Assembly (NCBI RefSeq): GCF_037975245.1
Contig: NC_092566.1
Coordinates: 14,440,501 to 14,504,500 of the forward strand
Direction of reading: 5' to 3'
Source of the DNA: Apostichopus japonicus
Taxonomy: Eukaryota; Echinodermata; Holothuroidea; Aspidochirotida; Stichopodidae
DNA length: 64,000 bases
The stretch's first letter is position 1, and the number at the start of each line of letters is the position of its first letter. The position numbers were made by a program, and so were the translations under genes. The notes under the pieces were generated by a model. It did no database searches. It was not told where the DNA came from and was given only the letters and a program-made list of their open reading frames with translations. Positions 1 through 12,029 of this stretch are shown here, piece after piece.

Positions 1-700
1 GTCTCACAAGAAATCCACTGAACTTATTGGAAAATTAAATGCTTAAAAGTCCTAACCAAATAAGAACACAATCGCGGCGCGGGTCATCCAAGTACAAAAT
101 ATAATTGCTTCCTCGGGTTACTTCCGGGGCAGGTTCACTCTGTTGGGGGACATCTCTGGGGTAGGTTGCTCTTCACTATTGACCTATCAGCTGTCAATTA
201 AGTTACTAAATAATTGCCAGAAACATTACTTAACCCGAATCTAAATTTATAAATGGGTCTCATCAGTGTCCTTAAATAAATTTGTAGATACACATCCGTC
301 ACCAAGAATATTCCTACCAAAACAAAATAGCTATTAAACTCTATTTCTCCCATAGTTCTCAAAAGTGATAGAGGCTTGGGAGCCAGTACATGTATTCCTA
401 GAAAACAAGGACCACACAAAACAATTACTATGTTTAACAAAGACAAAGGTCACACAGGGCCACCTGACCACAAACTGTTGCTCTGTAGTAGTAGCAAAAA
501 GTGACACTTTAGGGAACTCCTCAATCTACCAAAGTAAGTTATTCATTGTCAAATGAATAAAACAAAATGAGAAAAAGAAAGGAAAAGATCAAATGAATGA
601 AAAAAATTGGAAAATGAGAGAAAATGATCAACATAAACAACAACAAAACATTAACCAGGTTATGCTTTGGTTACACAAAGAATCCTTTCTGAGTTATATG
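1..700. repeat. Interspersed repeat shared with the Kolobok-like element at 61.4-62.0 kb
   Basis: Two blocks match the interior of the transposon near the right end of the window in the same orientation and order. Bases 1-35 match about 61411-61445 (shared AAGAAATCCACTGAA). Bases about 441-680 match about 61776-62010 (shared AAAGGTCACACAGGGCCACC and the AAAGGAAAAGATCAAATGAA stretch). The sequence between the blocks differs. I read this as part of a second, rearranged copy of the same element family. No terminal inverted repeat of the family is visible here, so the copy is truncated or its left end lies outside the window. Confidence 0.6.
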
Positions 701-1007
701 ACTTCCTCGTCACTGTCAACATGACCAACGCCCAAAGCCACTTGCTTAAGAAGAAGAAGTGTTCCTCTGTTATGTGTAAACAGATTGTCTTTGGCAATAG
801 CATTTTCATCCTTTCATCATATCTCTGTTCAGCAGCTTCTTTGAGCCGTTTTTCAGCATCTCGTGTCAGACACTGAGACAGCTGTTCTGTCTGCTCGCTA
901 CCAGATCTTCTTCCTTTCGAAAATTCGAAAGTTTTTGTTGTGCCAGAGAAATCTCTGGAGAGGAAGCACCTCAAATGTTCTTTTCTTTGGAGCCAATGGG
1001 CCTGCAC
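660..1007 (-). other. Open frame of 115 codons beside the repeat, function unknown
   Basis: A minus-strand open frame with a charged, possibly coiled-coil stretch (RDAEKRLKEAAEQRYDERMK). It abuts the block that matches the 3' side of the THAP gene in the 61-63 kb transposon, so it could be a tail exon of a related element gene. I see no family motif in it. It may equally be a chance frame. Confidence 0.2.
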
Positions 1008-1060
1008 TTACATCTGCAACAAATAAAAACCAAATTTGTTTGGTTGATACAGTATTTTGA

Positions 1061-2466
1061 ATTGTCCTGTCGATCACACTGTGGTTCACATTAATTGTCT
1101 ACACTGGAACTAATAAGCCATTTGATATTACATTTATGTCAGTGTAAGTCTGGAGCCATGAGCTTGGTAGGGCATAGGTACAAACCCACACACTACAAAG
1201 GTTTGAGAACACATGCAACCCTACTTGACAGGATTTCTCATACTAAAAGAAGGCCTCACCATACATGCATCAAAGTAAAATAAACCAAGCAAGATGCTTT
1301 GATATAAAATATTTTATTCCAAATTTTTAAAGAGCTATAATAAGACTATAGGTGCTACTAAATCGAGTGCCATGCTGATGTTAAATACCTGGAAACTTAA
1401 AAATGCCAACTCGCTTTGTTAGGTGTACAAAATGCAAAATCTGAGACTAGGCAAAACTGTAGCATTGCCTAGGCCTATATACTTAGTGGCCCATATATAA
1501 GCTACATTACACGCTACATTTGTTTGTGTGTGCCAGTACTACCAGTAGCCATTGAGACATGCTCTGGGCTTTGTTAGGTCCTGTTTTGACAAATTAATCC
1601 AAGACTCGAGGATAGACCACAAGCCTAGGCCGACATTGAATATTGATAGGCCTAACGTTAGTCTGCCTATCGAACCTACACTGGTGTTGATTTCATTTCT
1701 TTGTTTCATGACAAATAAAACATGAAATAAATTGGTATCATAAAATAACAGATACCAGTATATAATAGCTATCGTTCTATCCTTCATGGGTGCTACGTAA
1801 ATCACTTCTAGTCTAAGGGAAACTAGTAGTAGTATGGTATTGAAGAGCCTTTTCCTAAATTTTCATAGTTGGCATTCGTATCACATGAGGAAGTTATGTA
1901 TACTTTCTTGTCACAGTAATGCTCTAACAAGAGTATTACTAACAGGCCTAGAATTACCTTCATCGTTCGTGTATTGAATTATGGAAGCACCTTCTAGGCA
2001 TGGAAATTTGGCACCCTTAATACTGCTTCATATCTCGGCACATTTGACGTCGGTTTGCCAACTATTGGCTGTAAATTTCGTTAGACTTTCAGCCCATCGT
2101 TCTCTTGTTATGCAGTACGTTATGCAGACGAATTGTAAACACGTTACATACACACAGTCTGTGGATATACATCACGCCGAGCCGAGCAGTTTCTGTATCA
2201 GCTGACATATCACATGATACACAATAAGGATTTTGATTAGCTCTTTACTGAAATATCGCTGCGACGGGAGAAGTCCTAACAACGCAAAGCGGACTAAATG
2301 AGTCCGTCTTAAACTGCTGTTTACTCTTAAAATAACACTTCTCGAACCATCCAACATCGAGAATTGTAATTAGCATATGAAAACACACCAGAATATGTGG
2401 TCAAACCTTCGTACTAAATATGTGCAACGACAGTGAACGATATCGAGCCTGCCCCGATGGACTAGT
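1061..2466. other. Intronic stretch with no recognised feature
   Basis: This lies inside intron 4 of sialyltransferase copy A. Only short frames without family motifs are present. No sialyltransferase exon is found here: the motif L exon (exon 4) of copy A is absent from 1-3415 and must lie upstream of the window. Confidence 0.5.
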
Positions 2467-3115
2467 ATGGACGAATCTACAAGCCTTGAGTGTGGCTATT
2501 GTAAGAAAGTGGGTCATACTATGGCTGATTGTTGGACCCTGAAAGGGAAGGGAAAGTCCCAGCAACGGAGTTCAACCACGCTAGCCCATGTGCGTCAACT
2601 GCCGAAGGGAAATATTACTGACGAAGTGTCAAAACCCAAAGTGCAAAGAAATGAGCAAGTGGGAGAGGAATTTTAGCCCTTCATTTCAAATGGTTATGTA
2701 TCACTACTAGGTGACAAGGGTACACCACAACCCATTACACTTTCAAGGGGGAAAAGGAGCAGGCTTCATATGAATTATGGAGTGTGCACTACCATCCTCT
2801 ACCGAAAGCTGTACAGGTTCCTATATTTCAGTTGCGGGTTAAAGAATATAAGCCAATTATGTTCCCTTTCACAAAGTGTATTTAGAGTCAAGCTTGAAAC
2901 TGGGCCTGAGATAGGTGTTAGGCCTTATCTCTCTGCTAAAAGTGTTGCACTATTGTTAGGCAATAACCTAAGGGTATCAAAAGTATTCCAAGAACTAGAT
3001 TTTGGGAAAAGCCGAGTGAACAAAATGAAACAGAGCTCATGGTACAAGAAATTCCAGGTTTATTTCCAGCCTGTGCTATCAATCGAGCTATTGCTGAAAG
3101 TCTAGAGGGAAAAAA
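2467..3115 (+). pseudogene. Ty3/Gypsy gag-pol fragment (zinc knuckle and protease region), dead
   Basis: The start encodes a CCHC zinc knuckle (CGYCKKVGHTMADC, pattern CX2CX4HX4C), the nucleic-acid-binding end of a retroelement Gag. It is followed, with frame breaks, by the region that in Ty3/Gypsy Pol holds the aspartic protease, ending with the family-like stretch GVRPYLSAKSVALLLGNNL. The catalytic DTG triad is not present: its expected place reads SRGKR/GKG. The same fragment with the same defect occurs at 63.36-64.0 kb. Homology to that copy starts near 2476, and the upstream gag part is missing here. It sits in intron 4 of sialyltransferase copy A. Confidence 0.75.
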
Positions 3116-3415
3116 TCTTCTGACTGTGACTTATATTTAAGTGACACCTTTATGGCTCACCTTGATGAAAGTGAAATGTCTCCAGGAACCAACCAGAAGA
3201 GATTTACGCTGTCCACCAGAGAAAACAAAAGTGGAACAGTTTGACTAGCGATTGTTGCATGAACAACATCCTTTCTTAAAACAGGGCATTCATGGACTCT
3301 GATCTCTGAACATGGCATTGAACAGGGCTTTTTCTATTGCCATTCCGTAACAATGATTACATGTTCTAGCAGTATAACCCACCAATTCCATATTTTCGAT
3401 TCTTCTGCTTTTCAG

Positions 3416-5178
3416 ATGTAACGCAGCACCATTGGAACCTTTTGCCGCCGACGCAGGAAGTAAAAGCAATATCACTTCATTTAACCCATCCATATTTAAA
3501 CAAAGGTTTGTAAATTATTTAGCACTCTGTTAAGGAAGTACAATAACGTTTCACTTGTATGAGCATTCACTGATTACAACTCTTGGCAGTACCTTCGCGT
3601 CCTACCCCAGGAAGTCGAAATTTTTCCAATCATTATTTGTTCACTTCATCTAACTTGTTGTAGAAAATATTGCTTGTTACTTTCGTCAATTTTAAATGAA
3701 TAATACGCCAACCTCAGTCTTCTTCGAGCGAAAATATGCTAAACAGATAATATCTCAGTTAACTAGTTTTGTCCAAAACGATCGAAACTTGTAAAAGTAA
3801 CACTTACATACATCGCTTTATTTTAATAAAGTTGACAACGTGAAAAGGCCTGTGTTATAATTAGCAGAAGACAAAAGAGGCATATGAAACTTGCACGGCT
3901 ATTCAAAACGTATACGAATCTACAAATGTTATGGGATCACCACGAAGTTATAAACCTATCAATATTACTTGTTCTAACAAGCTAGGTGGAACGTTACTTG
4001 CGTTTTAGGTTATAAAAACCTACCAATTACTTGTTCTAACGAGCTAGGTGGAACGTACTTGCGTTTTAGGTTATAAAAACCTATCAATTACTGGCTCTAA
4101 CGAGTTAGGTGGAACGTTACTTGCGTTTTAGGGTATAAAAACCCATCAATTACTTGCTCTAACGGGCTAGGTGGAACGTTAATTGCGTTTCAGGTTATAA
4201 AAATCTACCAATTACTTGTTCTAACGAGCTAGGTGGAACGTACTTGCGTTTTAGGTGATACAAACCTATCAATTACTTGTTCTAACTAGCTAGGTAGAAC
4301 GTTACTTGGATTTTAGGTTAAACAAACCTATCAATTATTTGTTCTAACGAGCTAGGTGGAACATTACTTGGCGCGTTTTAGGTTATAAAAACCTATCAGT
4401 TACTTCTTTTAACGAGCTAGGTGGAACGTTACTTGCGTGTTCTTTTCCTCTTTTTTGTACCTCTTGTAGATATCACGGCATATCTAACAAAACACACATC
4501 GGGAAGTTTTTAAAAGATATGAAACAGTACCACGGTTACTTGTGGGGAGCCTGCTTAAGTTTTGCGGGTTTTACAAAAGTGTGTAAAAAAGCAATGGACG
4601 CTTACAACATTACAGAAAACACTTTCGTCCTAGGACATCCGGACCACTTCAAATACTTTAATGGCTTCTGGAGTAAACGAGGATACAAGGGTCGTCTTTC
4701 TACAGGTAAGCAGCTCTGCCATGATAGAGAACTTGCCCCACACCACCCAGGAATTAACTCTACATTATCAGCACCTCAACACCATCTCCCCCTCCTTCAT
4801 TCCTCCGCCTTCCATTACCCTTCCGCCGGTATATTTTAACATATGTATGTTAAAACTATAATCTGCTTCTATAACTATACTGCTCAGTTAATAACCTCAT
4901 ATCTCTTCTCTTTTTTCGTTTTTATTCAATATTTAGGTTTCTTTTACACTAGTGATGCTCTTAGTCGATGCAATGAAGTACATCTGTATGGATTTTGGCC
5001 GTTCAAGTCGATCTTTCAGAAGGATGGTCCTCGCAATATAAATTACCACTACTTCGATAATCTCCCCTTTCCTGGTACAACTAAAAAGTCTCCTCATGCA
5101 ATGAATAAGGAATTCTCTGTCCTTTTGCAACTTCATACTTTTGGAATAATTAAGCTACATTATGGTAAATGTGACTAA
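3416..5178 (+). CDS. Alpha-2,8-sialyltransferase-like gene, copy A (exons 5-7 only, 5' part off window)
   Basis: Three exons: 3416-3505 (90 nt), 4470-4705 (236 nt) and 4937-5178 (stop TAA). Acceptors end in TTCAG, TTGTAG and ATTTAG; donors are GTTTGT and GTAAGC. The first exon encodes the second half of sialyl motif L (CNAAPLEPFAADAGSKSN). The second encodes the variable middle (MKQYHGYLWGAC). The third carries motif S (STG...SRCNEVHLYGFWPF), motif III (HYFD), motif VS (HAMNKE, the H-x4-E pair) and a terminal GKC typical of ST8Sia. This family transfers sialic acid from CMP-sialic acid to a sialylated glycan in the Golgi. Phases and exon lengths equal those of copy B. Exons 1-4, including the membrane anchor, are not in the window. 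The product call is sure at family level; linkage and acceptor cannot be read. Confidence 0.9.
3948..4438 (+). repeat. 62-bp tandem repeat, about 8 copies, in intron 5 of copy A
   Basis: The unit contains GAGCTAGGTGGAACGTTACT followed by TGCGTTTTAGGTTATAAAAAC and a CCTATCAATTACTTGTTCTAA block. The GCTAGGTGG core recurs about every 62 bp from 3981 to about 4415, with point changes and 1-3 bp indels. The array ends about 30 bp before the exon 6 acceptor. It is a minisatellite, not a CRISPR: there are no spacers. Confidence 0.9.
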
Positions 5179-5182
5179 TAAA
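5177..5182 (+). promoter_or_regulatory. Candidate polyadenylation signal overlapping the stop codon of copy A
   Basis: AATAAA overlaps the last two bases of the TAA stop. Copy B has the same arrangement at 31500-31505. A second AATAAA lies at 5401-5406 and would give a more usual 3' UTR of about 240 nt. Which is used cannot be read from sequence. Confidence 0.35.
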
Positions 5183-6276
5183 AGAGAAATTAAACCAATA
5201 TACAGTTTATCTAGTTGCAACCGTGATTGGAAACTTGAGCGACTTGGAACGGAGAACCAATTCATCTAGCGAGAACATTTGCAACGCAAACCTCTCCAGC
5301 GTCCTCATGCCACTTCACATTAATTCCTCTAATTCCCTACGAAGAAAGATAATATGAAGCCAAATTGTCATACTTTTTCCTTTTTAATATTAATTTGATG
5401 AATAAATTGAGGAAGTAAAAGCAGATTTCATGTCACATTCATAACTTCATCGAAATCACTCAACATACTCAACATCTGACAAAGTAGCATCACCAATAAT
5501 GATCGATTTTTTGAAAGACTCATGCAGGTGAGTGGCCTAAGTATTTGGTGCTATAAGCAGATGCTTTGGTAGTGTTGTCTAGGTCTAGGATTTTGACCAC
5601 TGAATATGTTAGACACATTATAATAGAGTGCCTGAAATGTTTTGACAAGAAAGTCACCGGTAACTGCCCGTATTTCCTGTATGTACTGCTAATTCAAATT
5701 ACGCAGAGACTTTATGGAGGAAGTAGTAGGTGTGCCAAAACTTGGTTGCTTTCTAATTCATCAAAAGGTACTTATATGATTTCCACAGACCTGAAGAGGA
5801 AACGGACTTCCAACATTACAACAACACTAACGATCAAGATAGTAATGAAAAAATAAGATAAGATATAAAAAAAAACATATTAAATTTCAAAAACGTGTTC
5901 CAATTTGCGAAGTTGCACAATGAAGAATAAAGGTCTTGTCGGATGGGATTGCATTTTGTCAAATGAGTGATGTCATTGACATTATGCCATAAACACTGAA
6001 CAAAATTTACATATACTCGTACGCTCTTCATTATTTAGAGTACGAAGAATCCTTCATAGGTTTTTTAGTTATTATTTAGGTATTGCCTTACACAACAGGC
6101 CCCTTAAGAAGTATGGTATTGAACTGATGAAATTTGGCATTTTTGGTGGGGGGGGGGGGGGGGAGGCTGCGGCGTCACAGACTATATCTTGCTTTATGAA
6201 AGTGAGGGTGAAGGTGGTTTTGAAAAAAACGTAACATAATAGGTTACTTTGTAATTTACGAAATCTGCAAGCGGTA
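5183..6276. other. Intergenic, 3' flank of copy A; nothing clear
   Basis: This is AT-rich sequence with a 16-bp G run near 6149-6164. No frame with family motifs was recognised. The proximal part probably includes the 3' UTR of copy A. Confidence 0.5.
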
Positions 6277-6281
6277 CTTAC

Positions 6282-7238
6282 TGTCACGAGTATGCTTGAC
6301 GCAAGTCTAACGACTATCGTGCAGCTGTATAAATTTACTGGTGAATATTCATTTGTTGTCTGTGTTGCTCACGAAGTTCAAATTAGTAACATACGACATT
6401 CTAGTATATGCTTTGTTTAATTCACTGATTGCTCGACGGGCATCAATGGAATTTGTGCAAGTCTTTGTTTAGATTAATTTGCATAAAATGCAGGTAAAGG
6501 GTTGGTATGAATAGGCCGGGTAAGCAGGTCAGGGCGTGGTATTCGTGTTTGGTATAGTATACTTGGTGCAAGGGTGCTGGGTGCACCACAGCAGTTACTT
6601 GTTGCAGTTGGACACGATGTCCGTTGGGCGACGCTAGCCCGCAGTACTTCACTATTCTAATATAGTATATGTAGGGGCAACTTCAGTTCCCCGCTGGTGA
6701 ATTCGTGGCAATATATATATATATCTTGTCATATATCGTAAAGGACGTACCGAAACGTGTAAAAGCCGGAAACTGACCGAATTCCGTAAGTGTCTCATTT
6801 TCTTATGTATACTAAGTCAAACCTTACTATGCAGTAGAGGGAACGCAACTAGTTAGTCGTATTCTTGTGTCTTCTTTGAGTGTAGCGAGGCCGGAATATG
6901 TTAGAGATTGGAAAGCACATATAAAATATTTATGAGAAGTTTGTTAGTATCGAATGTCTGTATAGGGAGGGCATATTGTAAATAGGTGATAAGTGTTAAT
7001 AAGGTGTAAAATCATGGGATCATACAGTGAGATCAATGCATGTTTGATATGTTTCATATTGCCAATGTAACGTCTTATTTGTGTGAAATATTTGTTTATA
7101 CAATGCGTACATTTTACGTTGTGTTTCAGGGTTTTTGCCCCTGGTTACGAGGAGTAAATAAAACTCATAGAAAAGACACACGCCATCCGCCTCGAGTATT
7201 TACGTTGTCCAGCGAATAGTTTTACCTTACCCGTGACA
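6282..7238. mobile_element. Solo LTR, 957 bp, with perfect 5-bp target duplication
   Basis: The segment begins TGTCACG and ends CGTGACA, the short inverted TG...CA ends of an LTR. It is flanked by CTTAC at 6277-6281 and again at 7239-7243. It contains a TATA-like stretch (about 6712-6724) and AATAAA near 7155-7160, as expected for an LTR promoter and poly(A) signal. There is no internal gag or pol, so it most likely formed by recombination between the two LTRs of a former element. It is not related in sequence to the LTRs at 31.6-38.7 kb. Confidence 0.85.
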
Positions 7239-7243
7239 CTTAC

Positions 7244-10200
7244 TCAACTTTTTACACATCTCACCGAAAAGAGATTGTTCTATCAGGGTTGTACTGAATT
7301 AATGTGTTTTGGTATAGCATTAATGTCTCCACTGTTTTTGTTTATCTTTCTTTCGATAATACCAACAGGTTGACTTCTCTATCAGTGGAATGACGTTTTC
7401 TATGATATTTTTATCTCCAAAGTTTGAGGGGTTGATGGGATGTAACATAACACCAAAAACATCTCAATGCGCAGGCATATCAAATCTGACATTGTGGTTC
7501 AGGAGTGTAAACACGTTCAATGACAGAGTGGGAAAAAACCTAAAAATGTGATGAGCATTGGGGTGAGTAAGGACACTATGCGGGATAAAGGTTTCACAAA
7601 TTAATGTTTATTATAATCAATATGACGTATATCCTCTATCGGCCGGCTGACGCATTTTATATCATACTTCTGAAATATTACCACCATGGCTTCTTTCCGT
7701 TCTGCTTTAATAAATGCTAAAGGTAATATCAGTATTCGCATGCTAAAATAACTAAAAAGTTTTCAACGAGAACCAGTAGCGTATCTATATAATAAAAGAC
7801 ACCCGGTGGATCCTTCCGTCGCCCCGTAAAAGGAATGTCGTCCTGGCGCATCTCCCCTTGCGAATTTGTTTGTTAATGTAAGGTGGCTTGGTGGCAAAGG
7901 GGTGATTTGGCAAAACTTTGAACTGATTATTTGTTAAGGATTTCTCATTCTTTCATAAATGTTAATTAAGTTATCCTTTTGTTTGTTCAAAATATTCATT
8001 TTTAAAGAACAATTTAATTGGCTTAAACCAACACAATGATTTATAAAAATAGGGAATAATTATTTTCATTTCATTTTATTTTGGGGGAAGGAGCTGTGGC
8101 ATGGCACATCCCCAACCCCACCCTCCGCCGCTTAATACGCCACTGGCAAATACTTTCTTGGAGATTCTGACCTTAAACGGTTACTCCCATAGATCAATCA
8201 AATACTGAAGTAGTGTTGTTTTGTTACACAGCTAAATGTTTCAGTGAATAAGAGGAATACCAATGGGTGGCAGAAAAATGTGTTTTAATTAAATGTGGAG
8301 CATGGGTGGGCATTGTCTGACTTACTAGCCTATATGGAGTGAATAATGTTGACCTTTTAAGTATGAAACACAAAAGACAGTTTGTCGCGTATTTTCCTAC
8401 GGAATGGATAATTCTTTTCGTAAGACAGGTACATCCGGTATTTAAACTTAAACTTCATCACAGTATGATATTCCATACGTCCAAGAAAACATCATTAATC
8501 ATTTCACCAGTTTATATAGTGTGATTCTGGCTAAAAAATAGATTCAATCGGAAGGCTATTATCACTAAGCTTACAGCTGTGAAATACTGAAAAAAATTCC
8601 GTATTTGACCTTATATAAGATATTATTCCGCTTTGCGATTTTAATAGGGAAATATACTTGTTGGACGGGATCCAACAACGGTAACACGGGGTGGCGGTTC
8701 ATTCTATAGTACATTATGCATTTCACAAGCATAGAAAAAAAACGTGATAGGCATGTTTTCGCATTACCTAAGTACTGAATTCATTGGTTGGTTTACCTAT
8801 TAACATGTAGATCATATTACGTTACGAACAAGGCTAGGTGCACAATGTACACCGTTTTGACTCTTTACAGCACAAACGGCTCAATGGAATTTGTGTCACC
8901 ATGTTAACTACAATTCATCATAAAATGGATTGAAATACTTTCAACGTTGCATTACCCAAAATATTTTTGAGCTTAATTGTAAGAAGTGGAATACTGGATT
9001 CAGGACCCCGTGACCACATTGCTATTCTTATTAAAATCACTAAAAATCCTCAATATGCAAGATATCATCAATACATGTATTGCAATATTCACATATCAGT
9101 CAATAAAACACCTGATATGGTAACCTTATAACTTCAATGATTTCTTCAAGAAAAACAATGCAATCCACCCTCACTCCACTTGATAGTCAAATCACTTGTA
9201 TTCCAATACTTCTCCTTTGTCATCTTCTGTATTAAGTTTTCGGTCTGACGCCATGCATTAAGTTAAGGTGTTCACTACTTGGCACAATAACCAGGACGTA
9301 TAAGTGTTAACTGTTTTAATCGTCCTAGTAGGTGTACATAAATTCCCGTTACATCAAGTTGTATACTATGACGTAGACATTCGAGCACCTGGCATTTTGT
9401 TCGCTGAGCTGAACTATCAGGCCTCCGGAAGAATGGTGACCGCAACTCGGAGGAGAGTTCTGTGAAATAGTAAATTATAACGAGCAGTACGGTATCTTAG
9501 GCAAAAAGTTTAGGCTAGTATCAAAGTAGCTGATTGCAACATTAAGCGCGATACTATTTGAAGAAATCTCATGCAAAACATAATCTATGTGTGGTATTAT
9601 TTTTATCAACAAACTTTCTTTTTCAACTGTTCGTAGATATTGTAGGTGCTCAGAATATTTGTATATTCATTCGTGAGTCATATGACTTCCTAGCTCTGCA
9701 CTATGTACTAAGGAAGGTTACGCTAACTTGATAAGCCTTGATAAGCCACGTTATTGACATTAATTAATTCGACCTGAACTGTGTGAAACTATTTATCTAT
9801 CTTTTATCTATCGATCAGTATTCTGCGTTAAATAGCTCTAGTTCATTCGGTGCGTAATAAGTAGCATTAGATGTAGTATGCCGGGTTGTTGCATCCCGTA
9901 ATTACGTTTTTTTAACGGTTTCCGTTATGCGTAATGCAAGGATACTTGTAAGCACTATATATTGCAAGCACAATTTTTATTAATCCTGCAGAAAGATGGG
10001 GCTTTGAATAAACGGTACCACTGTGCCACAGGCAATTGGATATCTCCTTCATTGCCATCTCTTCGTCGAGACTCTATTTCTTCAAGCCCAGCTTTAAATA
10101 TTCCGCCACCATACTATTTATGTTTTAATTGATAGCACATTGGTATGTATTGTGTTCCTGTCTTGTTCATGGCTGGGCAGGGCAGAAAAGGGGTGTTGCA

Positions 10201-12029
10201 CTGGCGGGTAGGTCTGACTTTTTCTATATCTAGTTTCTTTCCCACTTCTTGTTAGCAAACAGGTAGGATACCATTCTACAAGCCCAAATAGGCTTCTTTG
10301 TACATCCTCTTTTCGTTCTAAAGTTATAGCTTATTTTATGTTACTCTTGTCCTTTCGTTCACTGAAAAGTATGATAAATAAACAAACGAAACGAACCCGT
10401 GAAATACCGTATCCAACATACTGATACATCCACATGCCGTAATCAAATTTAATATACATTTATTGTAGGACTAATTCGTCGATTGGGAAAGTGCAACGAG
10501 CAGTTAATACTCATTTTCCGTCGTTTGCCGATGTATTGACACGAAATATGTCTTGTATACGCTGTACACATTCGATGCCAGTTGTTCACATATGGACACG
10601 CCGCATTTCGGGAAAACGATGTCGCTATTGCAATAAGTTACTGACCCTACTTCTATAAATAACATCTGAGTTATCAAACGTTATCCACCCGGAACCTTTG
10701 ACATCTAAAGTCAGTTACTAATCAGCAGTTAAGACGCATTATCGAATGACACAAACGTATTGAAAGTTGAAATATGGCAAGGTCCAAACTGAACATGAAA
10801 CTACTAATGACTTCTGAGTGCAGTCACTTGGTGGATTTAACAGACAAGAGGGACAGGAGGATTGTCAACTTGTTAAACGGTTTCCACATCATCAAACTCG
10901 TTCTTTGAAAGAAAAAATATCTAAAAAGTAAGCATATTGTAGAAATTTAATGAAGAAATTGTAAGTTTTTTATATAATTTTTTTTTTTATATTGAACCAT
11001 TCAGAACATTTTATACTAACTGCATCATTGTTGATCTCCTCAAGAGTTTTGAAAGATGTAACAGTTGAAAAATGATTCAAAACAGCACAATTATGTTGAA
11101 ACATTTTGATCAATTTACTTAACATTTAAATTTATGTTCAATAACCACTAAGAGTACAGCTCTAAATGAATGTTAAGAAAGATAGCCAAAAAAAAATGAA
11201 GATGACTTGGAGGAATGTATACCGTGAGCTGATGACGAGCGTGTTATCCCACGAGAACCCAGTGCAGAGAATAAAAGGTAGTCTACACTATTAGTGTTAG
11301 GATACAGTAAAATGTGTATTTTTTTCCTTCGCGGTCCCTGCAAATTCCCAGAATGAACTTGCGTCCCAAGAACCCGCCAGAATGGGCGCGAATTTTCTAG
11401 AACTGTCATCACACTGTTTATCAATGAATCACTTCTGCGAAGATACAAGAAACATACAGACTGTGTGTTGCTAGTTTTATGAATAATTTCATAAATCGTT
11501 TAACGAGAGTATGCCAGAGATATCTAGAATAAAGCTGAACTGGTATAAATGCTTGGATCTTCACGCATGGCAAGCAGAAAAAGAGACTAACATCACCTCC
11601 AGAAGACCGTCTCTTTGCTTTTCCTATACTCAGAAGTTATGTATAGTTAGCCTATTTGCTGCATTCTCATAATATTATACTATGGCCTAACCAACATTGT
11701 AGTTAAATTTCTTCCGGTTTATTGACTTTTCGGTTTACCAGAAATCAATAAATAAAGGATTATGCAAACAATACTTATATTTACAAGCTAATAATAAGTT
11801 GATCTATATTCTAACAATACGGTTATAAAGTTGTACTTCCCAGAACGACGAACCTTGAAGCCAGGTTTTCATAAATTTAACTTTTGACCATGTACTAAAA
11901 TGCGCTATTGTATATCTCTTTTAACAATTTTGTCCACCTCCTTTTCATCAATAATTCTCTTATCAAAACAAAGTGGACACCTTCTATTCAAACTCCTTTT
12001 TAACGATACTAAAAACATAGACAAGTCTT
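7244..12029. other. Intergenic, no recognised gene
   Basis: About 4.8 kb of AT-rich sequence. The longest frames (for example 11173-11448 minus) show no motif I recognise. It probably contains old, unrecognisable repeats. Confidence 0.5.

Noticed and set aside
3290-3493. Minus-strand frames over sialyltransferase exons (also at 27636-27857 and 4933-5136)
   Set aside because: They are antisense shadows of exons 5 and 7, whose plus-strand readings match the family and splice correctly.
3948-4438. CRISPR array
   Set aside because: The 62-bp units are directly adjacent without unique spacers, and the genome is eukaryotic.
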